The notes beneath the pieces were generated by a model. That model was given only the letters and a program-made list of their open reading frames with translations, did no database searches and had not been told where the DNA came from. Shown here piece after piece: positions 1 through 9,654 of a DNA stretch of 64,000 nt; position 1 is the first letter of the stretch, and every line of letters starts with the position of its first letter. The position numbers and the translations under genes were made by a program. This DNA comes from Orenia metallireducens (GTDB lineage: Bacteria; Bacillota; Halanaerobiia; Halobacteroidales; Halobacteroidaceae), in assembly GCF_001693735.1 (NCBI RefSeq), contig NZ_LWDV01000010.1, positions 269,196 through 333,195 on the forward strand, in the 5' to 3' direction.

Positions 1-650
1 ATCTTATTCTTTACCTTTAAAATCTCTATTTCTCTTTCTAAAATCTTATATAGCTTAGTTAATCGCTCTTCATAGAAAATTGTAGCTAAAATCTCTTGTT
101 GTTGTTTAACCTTTAAAGAGATATGTGAAACAATGATATCAATTAACCTATCAGGGTCTTCTATGTTAACTATTGTCATCATAGCTTCTGGTGGTACTAC
201 TTTATTAAGCTTTATGTACTCTTCAAAGCTATTACTCACACCTCTCATCAAGGCTTCTATCTCAGTATCTACCTCTTCTTCGTGTGCAATCTCTTCAACT
301 TCAACCTCAAAGTAAGGTTCTTCCTGAATAAAATCTGCAATTTTTGCTCTTTTTAATCCTTCTACTAAAATTTTAACAGTTCCATCAGGTAACCTCATCA
401 ACTGTTTTATCTCTCCAACAGTACCTACATTATAAATATCATTTTTAGTTGGCTCTTCAATAGTTTCATCATGCTGAGCAGCTAATAAGATCTCTTTATC
501 TTCTACCATCGCTTTTTCTAAAGCTTCTAAAGATTGTTCTCTGCCAACAAGCAAAGGAATTATCATATTTGGGAATATAACTAAACCTCTTAATGCCAAT
601 AAGGGCATAGAACTTCTGTTCCTCTTCTCCTTTTTCAACTCTTTAGCCAT
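1..650 (-). CDS. lonA: ATP-dependent protease LonA, N-terminal part (cut by window edge)
   Basis: The minus strand reads an open frame of about 216 codons from an ATG at 650-648 off the left end of the window. A strong GGAGGTG site lies just upstream. The start MAKELKKEKR leads into the Lon substrate-binding (LAN) domain, with PLLALRGLVIFPNM near residue 16 and VGREQSLEALEKAM after it. The AAA+ and Ser-Lys protease domains would lie outside the window. LonA is the soluble cytoplasmic protease that removes damaged and regulatory proteins. It follows lonB in the same direction with a 141-bp gap, the usual Firmicute order lonB-lonA. The family assignment is safe; only the N-terminal domain is seen. 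Confidence 0.93.
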   Translation of the reverse strand, partial: MAKELKKEKRNRSSMPLLALRGLVIFPNMIIPLLVGREQSLEALEKAMVEDKEILLAAQHDETIEEPTKNDIYNVGTVGEIKQLMRLPDGTVKILVEGLKRAKIADFIQEEPYFEVEVEEIAHEEEVDTEIEALMRGVSNSFEEYIKLNKVVPPEAMMTIVNIEDPDRLIDIIVSHISLKVKQQQEILATIFYEERLTKLYKILEREIEILKVKNK

Positions 651-748
651 AACTACACCTCCATTTATAGAATCATCACCTATCATTATTCTATTAGTTA
701 TAATTAAAGTCCTGCAATTACTTTAAGTTATTAGTATGAATTCTTCTT

Positions 749-771
749 AATAAGGTTAATTAAGCCTTATT
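749..771 (-). terminator. Weak hairpin after lonB
   Basis: The stem AATAAGG/CCTTATT with a 9-nt loop lies 20 nt past the lonB stop codon. No clear T-run follows on the minus strand, so it may only partly separate lonB from lonA. Confidence 0.35.
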
Positions 772-791
772 GACTAACCCCTACCAATTAT

Positions 792-2480
792 TTAGATTAA
801 AGGGGCAGAAATAAAATCAGACTCCAAATCTACTTCAATCTTCTCTTCTTCTACATCCTCTATTAATATTGACTCTCGTAAAGCTTCATCAAAAGTTTCT
901 ATTTTAATTATATCTATCTCTGCAAACTCTTCCTCGTTAAATATTTGTTGCCAATTATCTGATGGAATTAAGACTTTTTTGACTCCTGCTCTAATAGCTG
1001 CTCTTACTTTGGCAACAACGCCTCCAATAGGACGGACCATACCATTAATTGATATCTTCCCAGTCATAGCAACCTTATTGTCTATAGGATATCCTGTTAA
1101 AGCTGAATAAAGAGCTACTGCCATTGTTATACCAGCAGAAGGACCATCAACAACGGCATCACTGGTAAAATCAATATGTATAAAATAATCTCGTAAATCA
1201 ATGTCCATAATCTTATTCAAAACGGTAATAACATTCTCTGCTGAACCCTTGACCATACTCTTTCTTCTGATTTTTCTATATTGATTCCCCTGTTCTTCTT
1301 CTTCAGCTATACCAGTAATATTTAATCTGCCCTTACCTTCACCTACTTCTTTAACTGAAACCTCTAATTGATTTACAGTCCCCATATTAGCACCAATAAC
1401 AGCTAATCCATTAACAACACCCACCTGTGGGTTATTAGGGATTTTATCCATAGGTCTGGGGTTATAACGACCATTCATTATTACTCTTTCTATATCTCCA
1501 ACTTTAATGACAAAACGCTTAGCTGTTCGAGCAATACCAGCTGCAGTCTGAACCATATTAATAGCTTGCCTTCCATTAGCAGCATACTTTCTGATAACAT
1601 CAATAACTCCATCCTCAACCTGAAAATTTATTTTGGCTATTGCAGTATTTACAATCCTTTCAACATGGTTCGGTTCTAAAGGATTAAAATAGACCTCTAA
1701 ACAACGAGAACGAATAGCAGGCGGAATATTTTCTGGACCTCTAGTGGTGGCGCCTATCAATCTAAAATCAGCAGGTAATCCATTTTGAAAGATTTCATGG
1801 ATATGTCGAGGAATATTCTTATCATCTTCATGATAATAAGAACTCTCTAAAAAGACCTTTCTATCCTCTAAAACCTTCAATAACTTATTCATCTGGATAT
1901 GATGCAACTCTCCAATTTCGTCTATAAATAAAATTCCTCCATGGGCTTTTGTTACAGCACCAGGTTTAGGCTGCGGAATTCCTGCTGTACCCATAGCCCC
2001 TGCGCCTTGATAAATAGGATCATGCACTGAACCAATCAAGGGGTCAGCAATTCCACGTTCATCAAATCGTGCTGTTGTTGCATCCATCTCTACAAATTTA
2101 GACTCATCATCAAAAGGAGAATCTTGATTTTTCTTAGCTTCTTCCAATATTAAACGAGCCGCTGCTGTCTTGCCAACTCCAGGAGGTCCATAAATAATTA
2201 CATGCTGGGGATTAGGACCACATAAAGCTGCTCTTAAAGCTTCTAATCCATCTTCCTGTCCAACCACTTCAGAAAAATCGCTAGGTCTAATCTTTTCTGA
2301 CAAAGGCTCAGTCAAAGATCTCCTTCTCATCTTATATAACTTTTCCATCTCTTTTTTTGATTCTCTATTTATTGCTACCTTACTATTTCTCTGTTTTTTG
2401 AGCATATTCCAAAAATAAATTCCAATCACAATAGCAAAAAATAATTGAATCATACTGAAAACATTAATTGCAAGATTCAT
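792..2480 (-). CDS. lonB: ATP-dependent protease LonB
   Basis: The protein is about 562 residues. I start it at MNLAINVFSM (ATG 2480-2478) because GGAGGAG lies 6 nt upstream; the longer frame adds 12 residues without a site. It begins with a short hydrophobic segment (roughly residues 5-25) that could anchor it to the membrane. The AAA+ core follows, with Walker A GPPGVGKTA and Walker B GGILFIDEIGEL. The C-terminal Lon protease domain has the catalytic serine in DGPSAGIT and the lysine in GGVVAKVRAA. The LAN domain of LonA is absent, as in Bacillus LonB, which acts in the forespore. It lies between clpX and lonA. Confidence 0.95.
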   Translation of the reverse strand: MNLAINVFSMIQLFFAIVIGIYFWNMLKKQRNSKVAINRESKKEMEKLYKMRRRSLTEPLSEKIRPSDFSEVVGQEDGLEALRAALCGPNPQHVIIYGPPGVGKTAAARLILEEAKKNQDSPFDDESKFVEMDATTARFDERGIADPLIGSVHDPIYQGAGAMGTAGIPQPKPGAVTKAHGGILFIDEIGELHHIQMNKLLKVLEDRKVFLESSYYHEDDKNIPRHIHEIFQNGLPADFRLIGATTRGPENIPPAIRSRCLEVYFNPLEPNHVERIVNTAIAKINFQVEDGVIDVIRKYAANGRQAINMVQTAAGIARTAKRFVIKVGDIERVIMNGRYNPRPMDKIPNNPQVGVVNGLAVIGANMGTVNQLEVSVKEVGEGKGRLNITGIAEEEEQGNQYRKIRRKSMVKGSAENVITVLNKIMDIDLRDYFIHIDFTSDAVVDGPSAGITMAVALYSALTGYPIDNKVAMTGKISINGMVRPIGGVVAKVRAAIRAGVKKVLIPSDNWQQIFNEEEFAEIDIIKIETFDEALRESILIEDVEEEKIEVDLESDFISAPLI

Positions 2481-2590
2481 TAAATCTCCTCCTGTATAAA
2501 CTTTCAGGTATTTCATATCATAAGAAACCTGATTTAATTTATCATAGATTAGTATAACCTTAGGAAGAGATTTTATCCTTAAACATAAAA

Positions 2591-2618
2591 GAAACTGCTT
2601 AAATATTTAAGCAGTTTC
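2591..2618 (-). terminator. Intrinsic terminator overlapping the clpX stop codon
   Basis: A perfect 14-bp-arm palindrome (GAAACTGCTTAAAT and its complement) is followed on the minus strand by TTTTATGTTT. The clpX stop codon lies inside the stem, so transcription ends right at the gene end and lonB needs its own promoter. Confidence 0.85.
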
Positions 2619-3860
2619 CTCTTTTGTTTCATCAACTGTAACTAATTTTGGTTTTGCTCTCTTTTCAATTACATCCTGAGTGATAATACATTTTGAGATA
2701 TCATCTCTTGATGGTATATCATACATGATATCTAAGATAGCATTTTCCACTATAGAACGTAACCCTCTTGCTCCTGTCTCCTGTTTCAATGCCTTTTGAG
2801 CAATTGATTTTAAAGCTTCCTCTGTAAATTCTAACTCTACATCATCTAATTCAAAGAATTTAATATACTGCTTAATCAAAGCATTACGAGGCTCAGTTAA
2901 AATCTGTACCAGAGCATCTTGATCTAACTCTTCTAAAGTAACAACAACTGGAATTCTTCCTACAAACTCTGGAATTAATCCATACTTCAATAAATCCTGT
3001 GACTTAATATGCTTTAATATCTCTCCGATATTCTCTTCTTTCTTACTTTGAATATCAGCACCAAAACCAAGTACTTTGGTATTTAGTCTAGATTTTATAA
3101 GCTTATCTATTCCTGCAAAAGCACCACCACAGATAAATAGAATGTTTGAGGTATCAATTTGAATAAACTCTTGGTGAGGATGCTTTCTGCCACCTTGTGG
3201 AGGAACACTTGCTTCTGTTCCTTCTAGAATTTTAAGCAAAGCTTGCTGTACCCCTTCTCCAGAAACATCACGAGTAATAGATGGATTTTCTGATTTACGG
3301 GCAACTTTATCAATTTCATCGATATAGATAATTCCTTTTTCTGCCTTCTCAATATCATAATCAGCAGCTTGAATTAACTTCAATAGAATATTCTCTACAT
3401 CTTCACCTACATACCCAGCTTCAGTTAAAGATGTAGCATCTGCTATTGCAAAAGGAACATCTAAAATACGAGCTAGAGTTCTAGCTAATAATGTTTTACC
3501 AGAACCAGTAGGACCTACTAAACAGATATTACTCTTCTCTAACTCTACATCATCGACTTTCATACCTGAATTAACTCTTTTATAATGATTATAGACAGCT
3601 ACCGCTAAAGTCTTTTTAGCATCCTCCTGTCCAATTACATACTCATCTAAAATATCCTTTATCTCTTTAGGTTTTGGAACACTTTCTAAATTTAACTCTA
3701 TCTCTTCATTTAACTCTTCTTCAATAATCTCATTACATAATTCAATACATTCATCACAAATATAGACGCCAGGACCAGCCACAAGCTTCTTGACTTGATC
3801 TTGGACTTTACCACAGAAAGAACACTTCAATTGTCCTTTCTCGTCTCCAAATTTGAACAT
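2607..3860 (-). CDS. clpX: ClpX, ATPase subunit of the ClpXP protease
   Basis: The protein has 417 residues, the normal length. The N-terminal zinc finger has two CxxC pairs (CSFC at 14-17, CDEC at 35-38) for dimerisation and adaptor binding. The AAA+ module shows Walker A GPTGSGKT, Walker [11 protein letters not shown], the pore-loop GYVGEDVE motif and the C-terminal ETGARGLRS sensor region. It unfolds ssrA-tagged and regulatory substrates and passes them to ClpP, whose gene lies 20 bp upstream in the same direction. The start has AAAGGGGTGA 5 nt upstream. Confidence 0.97.
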   Translation of the reverse strand: MFKFGDEKGQLKCSFCGKVQDQVKKLVAGPGVYICDECIELCNEIIEEELNEEIELNLESVPKPKEIKDILDEYVIGQEDAKKTLAVAVYNHYKRVNSGMKVDDVELEKSNICLVGPTGSGKTLLARTLARILDVPFAIADATSLTEAGYVGEDVENILLKLIQAADYDIEKAEKGIIYIDEIDKVARKSENPSITRDVSGEGVQQALLKILEGTEASVPPQGGRKHPHQEFIQIDTSNILFICGGAFAGIDKLIKSRLNTKVLGFGADIQSKKEENIGEILKHIKSQDLLKYGLIPEFVGRIPVVVTLEELDQDALVQILTEPRNALIKQYIKFFELDDVELEFTEEALKSIAQKALKQETGARGLRSIVENAILDIMYDIPSRDDISKCIITQDVIEKRAKPKLVTVDETKEETA

Positions 3861-3880
3861 TATATCACCCCTTTATTAGT

Positions 3881-4477
3881 CTACCCTTCCAACTCAGTTT
3901 GGCGAGTGATAACCTCATCTATTAGACCATATTCTTTAGCTTTTTCAGCTGACATAAAATAGTCTCTATCTACATCTTTTTGAATCTTCTCAATTGGCTG
4001 TCCTGTATGATTAGCTAAAATATTATTAATAATATTTCTTAACTCAAGAATCTCTTTAGCTTGAATTTCTATATCTGTAGCTTGACCCTGAGCTCCCCCC
4101 ATTGGTTGGTGAATCATGATTCTAGAATAAGGCAAAGCAAATCTCTTTTTACTAGTCCCACTTGCCAATAATAAAGCACCAGCACTAGCAGCTAATCCCA
4201 TACAAATTGTAGAAACATCTGGCTTAATGTATTGAATTGTATCATACATAGCTAAAGCAGCCGTAACAGACCCTCCTGGACTATTGATATATATGTATAT
4301 ATCCTTATCTGGATCTTCAGCTTCTAAGAATAATAATTGTGCAATCACTGAGTTAGCTACTCTATCATCAATTGGACTACCAAGAAAGATAATTCTGTCT
4401 TTTAATAAACGAGAATAGATATCATAAGAACGTTCTCCTCTATTAGTTTGTTCAACTACCATTGGTACTAAATTCAT
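3881..4477 (-). CDS. clpP: ClpP, protease subunit
   Basis: The protein has 198 residues. The catalytic triad is visible: Ser in [12 protein letters not shown], His in MIHQPMGG and Asp in DVDRDYF. The N-terminus begins [20 protein letters not shown], as in active Firmicute ClpP, where a short propeptide is trimmed. It assembles into two heptameric rings that degrade substrates delivered by ClpX. An AGGAGGAGGGGG site precedes the ATG. A 17-bp inverted repeat lies in the 194 bp between tig and this gene. Confidence 0.97.
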   Translation of the reverse strand: MNLVPMVVEQTNRGERSYDIYSRLLKDRIIFLGSPIDDRVANSVIAQLLFLEAEDPDKDIYIYINSPGGSVTAALAMYDTIQYIKPDVSTICMGLAASAGALLLASGTSKKRFALPYSRIMIHQPMGGAQGQATDIEIQAKEILELRNIINNILANHTGQPIEKIQKDVDRDYFMSAEKAKEYGLIDEVITRQTELEG

Positions 4478-4533
4478 AATTTCCCCCTCCTCCTTTTAAC
4501 TATGCCCATATTTGGACTTTTTAAACCTATTAT

Positions 4534-4651
4534 TTTAGAGAATTTCATAAAAGAATTTTTTATTATGACTAATTACTAGGTTAAATAAATACATGACAAT
4601 AGATAATCCTACTATTTAGGGGAATTAAGACAGATTATGAAATTCTCTAAA
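4534..4651. repeat. 17-bp perfect inverted repeat around the clpP 5' region
   Basis: The arms TTTAGAGAATTTCATAA (4534-4550) and its exact complement (4635-4651) enclose 84 bp upstream of clpP. On the minus strand the enclosed DNA holds a TTGTCA that could be a -35 element. No CtsR heptad pair or CIRCE element is visible. It could be an operator pair, an RNA stem or the ends of a tiny mobile element. Confidence 0.6.
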
Positions 4652-4671
4652 TTATTTAAAATGAATAATAA

Positions 4672-5949
4672 TTAATTATTTTCAACTAAAAAATCAATTG
4701 TTTTTTCCATTAGTAAACTATCTTTTAGTGAAGCTAATTGACCTTGCATCTGTAAGAACATCTTTAATTGATCTTTATCTTGACCTTGACGTTCAGCAAT
4801 TTCAGCTAATTTGGCATCTACATCTTCATCACTTACTTCAATACCTTCATTTTTAGCAATTGCTTCTAAAATTAAATTAGCTTTTGCTCTTTTTTCAGCT
4901 GATTCTCTATAATCTGCTCTAATATCTTCTTCGTTCATTCCAGTCATCTCTAAATATTGGTCAAATTCAAACCCTTGTTGCATAATTTGATATCTGAAAC
5001 CTTCTAGCATATTATCAATCTCATTTTCAATCATAGTTTCTGGTATATTAATTTCTGTATTATCTGTTATAGCATCAATTAATTTATTTTCAAATTCTCT
5101 ATTTACTCTTAACTCTTCTCTAGCAGTAATCTTTTCTTTAATATCTGCTTTTAATTCATCTAGAGTTTCAAATTCTAAATCTTTGGCAAATTCATCATCT
5201 AACTCAGGCATCTCTTTTACTTTAATTTCTTTAACTGTTACTTTAAATACTGCATCTTGACCTGCTAAGTTCTCAGCATGATATTCTTCTGGGAAAGTAA
5301 CATCAACCTCTACTTCCTCCCCAACTTTAGCTCCAACTAATTGTTCTTCAAATCCCGGAATAAACTGACCAGAACCGATTTCTAAATTATAATCTTCTCC
5401 AGCTCCACCTTCAAAGGCTTCACCATCTACAAATCCTTCAAAATCGATTACAGTATTATCTCCTTCTTGAACCTCTTCTCTATCAGTAACTACCAATTGA
5501 GCATGATGTTCCCTTTTATGATTTAATTCTTCTTCTACTTGCTCATCACTTACATTTATCTCTTCTTTTTCAATTCCAAGACCTTTATATTCTCCAAGCT
5601 CAACCTCTGGTTTTACTTCTACTTCAGCTGTAAATTTAGCAGGCTTTCCTGCTTCAATGAATACATCAGTAATATCAGGCTGAGCAATTGGTTCAATTTC
5701 TGTCTCCTGTACAGCTTTATAATAAGCTTCAGGAATTAAAATATCTAAAGCATCTTTATGTAATACTTCTGCTCCAAACTTCTTGATTAAAATACTCTTA
5801 GGAACCTTCCCTTTTCTAAACCCTGGGATATTAACCTCTTTAACAACTTTTTTGTAAGCTTTATCTAAAGCACTAGCAACCTTATCTTCGCTAACTTCAA
5901 TAGTTAATTCAACCTTATTTTCTTCAATTCTTTCTTTACTTACATTCAT
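4672..5949 (-). CDS. tig: Trigger factor, ribosome-associated chaperone
   Basis: The protein has 425 residues. It shows the ribosome-binding N-domain with signature GFRKGKVPKSIL (residues 43-54), an FKBP-type prolyl isomerase domain in the middle (ITVIDFEGFVDG-like region and GSGQFIPGFEEQLVG) and a helical C-terminal domain. It shields nascent chains at the ribosome exit. Very acidic composition fits a halophile or salt-tolerant host. AAGGAGG lies 7 nt before the ATG. The gene is first of the tig-clpP-clpX-lonB-lonA run, a widespread Firmicute order. Confidence 0.97.
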   Translation of the reverse strand: MNVSKERIEENKVELTIEVSEDKVASALDKAYKKVVKEVNIPGFRKGKVPKSILIKKFGAEVLHKDALDILIPEAYYKAVQETEIEPIAQPDITDVFIEAGKPAKFTAEVEVKPEVELGEYKGLGIEKEEINVSDEQVEEELNHKREHHAQLVVTDREEVQEGDNTVIDFEGFVDGEAFEGGAGEDYNLEIGSGQFIPGFEEQLVGAKVGEEVEVDVTFPEEYHAENLAGQDAVFKVTVKEIKVKEMPELDDEFAKDLEFETLDELKADIKEKITAREELRVNREFENKLIDAITDNTEINIPETMIENEIDNMLEGFRYQIMQQGFEFDQYLEMTGMNEEDIRADYRESAEKRAKANLILEAIAKNEGIEVSDEDVDAKLAEIAERQGQDKDQLKMFLQMQGQLASLKDSLLMEKTIDFLVENN

Positions 5950-6403
5950 TATATTTCCTCCTTATATTATTATACGTAATTATATGTATTTTATTTCATT
6001 TATCCAAAAGCTACTATTTCTTATCTTCATTATATATTTTAAAATTGAAGAAAAAGTGTAACTTCAGATAGATCTATCAAAAAATAAATTCACATTATTG
6101 ACTATTTCTATATAATCATAGAATCTCCTTTATATTTTAGCCATTTTTATAAAATCATTCTATTAATAAATTCAAAGTGAAATTTATGTTATTTTTTATT
6201 ATTTATTAAAAACTACAATCAAGTTTTTAATGATATTCTAAGGAGATATAACTACTCTATATAGTACGAATATTAAATTTTTCTCTTAAAATTTAATATA
6301 AGGCAGAAGATTAACTAAATTTAGTAGTAAATAAAAACATCAAGAATAATAAAATCCCTTGATTTCTATAAAATTTTAAAGATAGTTCATAAATAAAAAC
6401 AAT
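5950..6403. other. AT-rich non-coding gap upstream of tig
   Basis: This stretch between tig and the tRNA operon terminator is very AT-rich and carries no convincing ORF or RNA. It should contain the tig promoter; a TATAAT-like hexamer is visible near 6033 on the minus strand, but without a good -35 element. Confidence 0.5.
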
Positions 6404-6437
6404 ACCTCGAGATACGACAATATAGTCGTTCCGAGGT
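6404..6437 (-). terminator. Terminator of the tRNA operon
   Basis: The stem ACCTCG..GATACGAC pairs with GTCGTTC..CGAGGT around a 6-nt loop. On the minus strand it is followed by ATTGTTTTTATTT. It lies 115 nt past the last tRNA gene. Confidence 0.8.
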
Positions 6438-6552
6438 CTTATAGTAAAGCTTAAAAACAAGATATAATTTAAAGTATGAATTCAATTCAATAAATATGTA
6501 TAAATTTAGTTAACACAATCTATATTTACTAAAATCAATAATTCTTAATTAA

Positions 6553-6629
<77 letters not shown>

Positions 6630-6644
6630 ATAGTATACTAGTTT

Positions 6645-6712
6645 ACAGTAAAAAAAGATTTTAAAAACTTAAAGGTTTTGAACTTAACTGTCAATTGCAA
6701 ACTGTTAACAGA
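6645..6712. repeat. Repeat in tRNA spacer (copy 1)
   Basis: The segment contains GTTTACAGT, an AACTTAAA..TTTTGAACTTAACTG block and a closing AACTGTTAAC. It recurs at 7223-7325 and in shortened form at 6961-6990. The TTTTGAACTTAACT core is the complement of the AGTTAAGTTCAAAA block in the repeats at 12.9 and 28.8 kb. Confidence 0.6.
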
Positions 6713-6719
6713 TTTAAAA

Positions 6720-6796
6720 TGGAGCGGGAAACCAGATTCGAACTGGCGACACCCAGCTTGGAAGGCTGGTGCTCTAGCCAACTGAGCTACTCCCGC
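6720..6796 (-). tRNA. tRNA-Gly(TCC), copy 1
   Basis: A 77-nt cloverleaf with encoded CCA. The acceptor GCGGGAG pairs with TTCCCGC. The anticodon stem is CCAGC/GCTGG and the loop CTTCCAA gives anticodon TCC, reading GGA/GGG. It differs from the second copy mainly in the T-stem (CCAGT/ATTGG-type instead of CGAGT). Confidence 0.95.
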
Positions 6797-6877
6797 ATAC
6801 TATTAATTAGGTTTTAAACATAAAAAAATATACTGCCTATAAGCAGTTTATTCTAAGTGAAACTATTTTATTATAAA

Positions 6878-6954
6878 TGGCATGCCTGAGAGGATTCGAA
6901 CCTCTGACCCACGGCTTAGAAGGCCGTTGCTCTGTCCAGCTGAGCTACAGGCAC
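6878..6954 (-). tRNA. tRNA-Arg(TCT)
   Basis: A 77-nt cloverleaf with encoded CCA. The acceptor GTGCCTG pairs with CAGGCAT through one G-T pair. The anticodon stem is ACGGC/GCCGT and the loop CTTCTAA gives anticodon TCT, reading AGA/AGG, the main arginine codons in this AT-rich genome. Confidence 0.95.
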
Positions 6955-7140
6955 AAGATTAATTAGTTTACAGTTAAAAAACTTTAAGAAATTAACTTCT
7001 TATTGTATTTTAAATGCAACGATCTCAATGACCTAGCATCGAAAACTACCTTGCGTTCTTTGAATCAAAGTTTTAGATGCCCCAACCCCGATGGTCAAGT
7101 ACTCAAAATTTCCTTTCGCCCTAAAATTAAAATTTTTAAG

Positions 7141-7217
<77 letters not shown>

Positions 7218-7222
7218 ATAAG

Positions 7223-7325
7223 ATTAGTTTACAGTGTACAGTTAGAAATAAAAGAGATTTTAAGAACTTAAATCTTTTGAACTTAACTGTTCACTGTCAA
7301 TTGTAAATTGTAAACTGTTAACTAA
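7223..7325. repeat. Repeat in tRNA spacer (copy 2)
   Basis: This is a longer version of the 6645 spacer: GTTTACAGTGTACAGTTAG, then AACTTAAATCTTTTGAACTT and a tail of AACTGTT/TTGTAAA direct repeats. It probably belongs to the dispersed intergenic repeat family or spread when the tRNA units duplicated. Confidence 0.6.
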
Positions 7326-7332
7326 TTTTAAA

Positions 7333-7409
7333 TGGTCGGAGCAGCAGGATTTGAACCTGCGACCCCCTGGTCCCAAACCAGGTGCGCTACCAAACTGCGC
7401 CATGCTCCG
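7333..7409 (-). tRNA. tRNA-Pro(TGG)
   Basis: A 77-nt cloverleaf with encoded CCA. The acceptor CGGAGCA pairs with TGCTCCG. The anticodon stem is CCTGG/CCAGG and the loop TTTGGGA gives anticodon TGG for CCN proline codons. It is transcribed first in the cluster, about 140 bp after yfcE. Confidence 0.95.
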
Positions 7410-7552
7410 TTGCTTTACCGCTCATCTCCCTTGCGACATTTAATAGTATACCTAAAAAAGAGGGCAAGGTCAAAAGAAGAAAAGCGGAATAATAGTTATT
7501 ATCATAAATTAAATCATAAATAATCCCCTTTTCTCCATTTATCTATAGTATG

Positions 7553-8038
7553 CTAATTGTTTGATTTGAAATCAAAATGCTTGTAAATTATCTTATTATC
7601 TCTGATTTCAATTATTCCATAAGATGGAGCCTTACCATCTCTAGGTGAAGAGATACTCCCAGGGTTAAAGAACAAGATTCCATCTTCTTCAATAGCATAG
7701 CGACGATGGCTATGACCAAAGATTACTATATCTGCTTCTACTTCCTTTGCCTTATAATAGAGCTTATCCAACCCATAATTAATCATATAATTATGACCAT
7801 GAGTTAAAAAGAGCTTCATATTTCCTATATTAGCCAATTGATCTTCAGGATATTCCGTACTATAATCACAGTTTCCCCTTACAGCTAATAACTTTATATC
7901 ATCTAATATCTCTACTTCTTTTAAATCTCCAACTATATCTCCAGCATAGATGATATAATCAATATCTTCTAATTCTTGTACTACTTGATTCATCTTCTGA
8001 CCTTGTCCATGGCTATCACTGAATATTACCAATTTCAT
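7553..8038 (-). CDS. YfcE/MJ0936-family metallophosphoesterase
   Basis: The protein is about 161 residues and starts at MKLVIFSDSHGQ; the six extra codons upstream overlap the GGGTGGTGAT ribosome site and are probably not translated. The small calcineurin-like phosphodiesterase motifs are clear: DSHG, GDIVGD, VRGNCD, LTHGH and FGHSH. It is a soluble Mn/Ni-type phosphodiesterase homologous to Bacillus YsnB, whose natural substrate is uncertain. The order rph-rdgB-this gene matches the Bacillus rph-ysnA-ysnB cluster. Confidence 0.9.
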   Translation of the reverse strand: MKLVIFSDSHGQGQKMNQVVQELEDIDYIIYAGDIVGDLKEVEILDDIKLLAVRGNCDYSTEYPEDQLANIGNMKLFLTHGHNYMINYGLDKLYYKAKEVEADIVIFGHSHRRYAIEEDGILFFNPGSISSPRDGKAPSYGIIEIRDNKIIYKHFDFKSNN

Positions 8039-8070
8039 TATCTCATCACCACCCAACTACAATTTAACTG

Positions 8071-8109
8071 TATAAATAGCCACAGGTTTGAACCTGTGGC
8101 TATTTATAG
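8071..8109 (-). terminator. Strong hairpin between rdgB and yfcE
   Basis: Long near-perfect arms (ATAAATAGCCACAGGTT and complement) sit 25 nt past the rdgB stop codon, with A/T-rich stem bases serving as the tail. It probably ends or reduces transcription into yfcE. Confidence 0.75.
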
Positions 8110-8134
8110 TTATAATTTAATATTTTTAATATTA

Positions 8135-8719
8135 TTATTTCATTAAATACTCTTTCATTTTTTCTAAAGCTTTAGCCCTATGGCTAATCTTATTTTTAAC
8201 TTCACTTCCTAATTGAGCAAAACTCTTCTTATATCCCTTAGGAATAAATAATGGGTCATAACCAAATCCCTCTTCACCCAATGCATTGAAAGTAATATGA
8301 CCATGGCATTTACCTGTCACTGTATACTCTTCACCTTCAACAGATACAAATGACATAGCACAGATAAAATAAGCCTTCCTTTCTTCTAAAGGAGTATCCT
8401 TCAATAATTCTAATAACTTCTGATTATTCTCTTGATCTGTAGCATGCTCCCCTGCAAAGCGGGCTGAATATACCCCTGGTTGACCACCTAAAGCTTCAAC
8501 AACCAACCCAGAATCATCAGCAATAGTAGACATACCTGTATACTCAGCAATCTTTCTAGCCTTTTTTAGGGAATTACCAATAAAAGTATCCTGATCTTCT
8601 ATCACCTCTGGCATAGCATCAATATCATTTTTAGAAAGAATCTCTATATCTGTATCTGCTAAAATCTTCTCCATCTCTTCTATCTTATGTTGATTTCCAG
8701 TTGCTAAAAATAACTTCAT
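8135..8719 (-). CDS. rdgB: XTP/dITP pyrophosphatase (HAM1/RdgB family)
   Basis: The protein has 194 residues, the usual length. The family signature is MKLFLATGNQHKIEEM at the N-terminus, with TIADDSGLVVEALGG around residues 65-80, GEEGFGYDPLF and SHRAKAL near the end. It hydrolyses non-canonical purine triphosphates (XTP, dITP) to monophosphates and keeps them out of nucleic acids. Only 3 bp separate it from rph upstream, so the two are co-transcribed. Confidence 0.96.
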   Translation of the reverse strand: MKLFLATGNQHKIEEMEKILADTDIEILSKNDIDAMPEVIEDQDTFIGNSLKKARKIAEYTGMSTIADDSGLVVEALGGQPGVYSARFAGEHATDQENNQKLLELLKDTPLEERKAYFICAMSFVSVEGEEYTVTGKCHGHITFNALGEEGFGYDPLFIPKGYKKSFAQLGSEVKNKISHRAKALEKMKEYLMK

Positions 8720-8722
8720 TAC

Positions 8723-9469
8723 TTACTCCCCCTTAAACAACTCCACCTTATCTTCTAATGCTTTCCTCTGATGAGCAATCAGCTCTTTAATACCTTTTTC
8801 AGCTATATCAATTAATTTGAACATATTCTCTTTAGAGAAGGGATTCTCTTCACCAGTTCCTTGTACCTCTATAATATCACCTTTACCAGTCATAACCAAG
8901 TTCATATCCACATGGGCATTAGAGTCCTCTTTATAACATAAGTCCAATAATAGCTCATCATCTACTATTCCTACGCTTACAGCTGCTACAAAGTCTTTTA
9001 ATGGTAGCTCTTTAATCATATTATTATCTATCATATAAGCAAAAGAATCTACCATAGCAACAAAGGCTCCTGTAATAGAGGCTGTTCTTGTTCCACCATC
9101 TGCTTGGATAACATCACAATCTATCCAAATAGTTCTCTCACCTAATTTTTCTAGATCAACCACTGAACGTAATGCTCTACCTATTAATCGCTTAATCTCT
9201 TGAGTACGTCCAGTTAATTTACCTTTAGCTGCCTCTCTAACATTCCTATCTTGGGTTGCTCTAGGTAGCATAGAATATTCTGCTGTCAACCATCCTTGCC
9301 CTTGTCCTCTTAAAAAGTAAGGAACACTATCTTGAACACTGGCATTACAAATTACCTTTGTATCCCCTGCCTCAATTAATACAGACCCTTCTGCATATTT
9401 AGTAAAATTTCTAGTTATTTTAATCTCTCTTAATTGATCATTTCTCTCTCTACCATCAACTCTTGACAT
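8723..9469 (-). CDS. rph: Ribonuclease PH
   Basis: The protein is about 248 residues. I start it at [14 protein letters not shown], 7 nt after GGGAGAG; a second in-frame ATG six bases upstream touches that site. It contains the PNPase/RNase PH fold with phosphate- and RNA-binding arginines in [28 protein letters not shown] and the C-terminal [12 protein letters not shown]. The enzyme trims tRNA 3' ends by phosphorolysis. Its nearness to a tRNA operon is probably incidental, since all tRNAs here already encode CCA. Confidence 0.96.
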   Translation of the reverse strand: MSRVDGRERNDQLREIKITRNFTKYAEGSVLIEAGDTKVICNASVQDSVPYFLRGQGQGWLTAEYSMLPRATQDRNVREAAKGKLTGRTQEIKRLIGRALRSVVDLEKLGERTIWIDCDVIQADGGTRTASITGAFVAMVDSFAYMIDNNMIKELPLKDFVAAVSVGIVDDELLLDLCYKEDSNAHVDMNLVMTGKGDIIEVQGTGEENPFSKENMFKLIDIAEKGIKELIAHQRKALEDKVELFKGE

Positions 9470-9654
9470 TAGCATCTCTCCCTTTCAAACGTATTTTTCT
9501 ATGTATAGTATTTATGTTAGCATAACTACATACTCTATTTTATTCTTTCAATAATTATAATAATTATCCTGTAGAAATGGAATTTAAACTTAGGACTTAG
9601 TTTAAGATTAAGTAAGTTCAAGATATATTTACAGACTGAGACTTATACTTGGTG

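Noticed and set aside
2480-2516. Twelve-residue upstream extension of LonB
   Set aside because: The GGAGGAG site sits after this start and before the next ATG, so the shorter form is the one translated.
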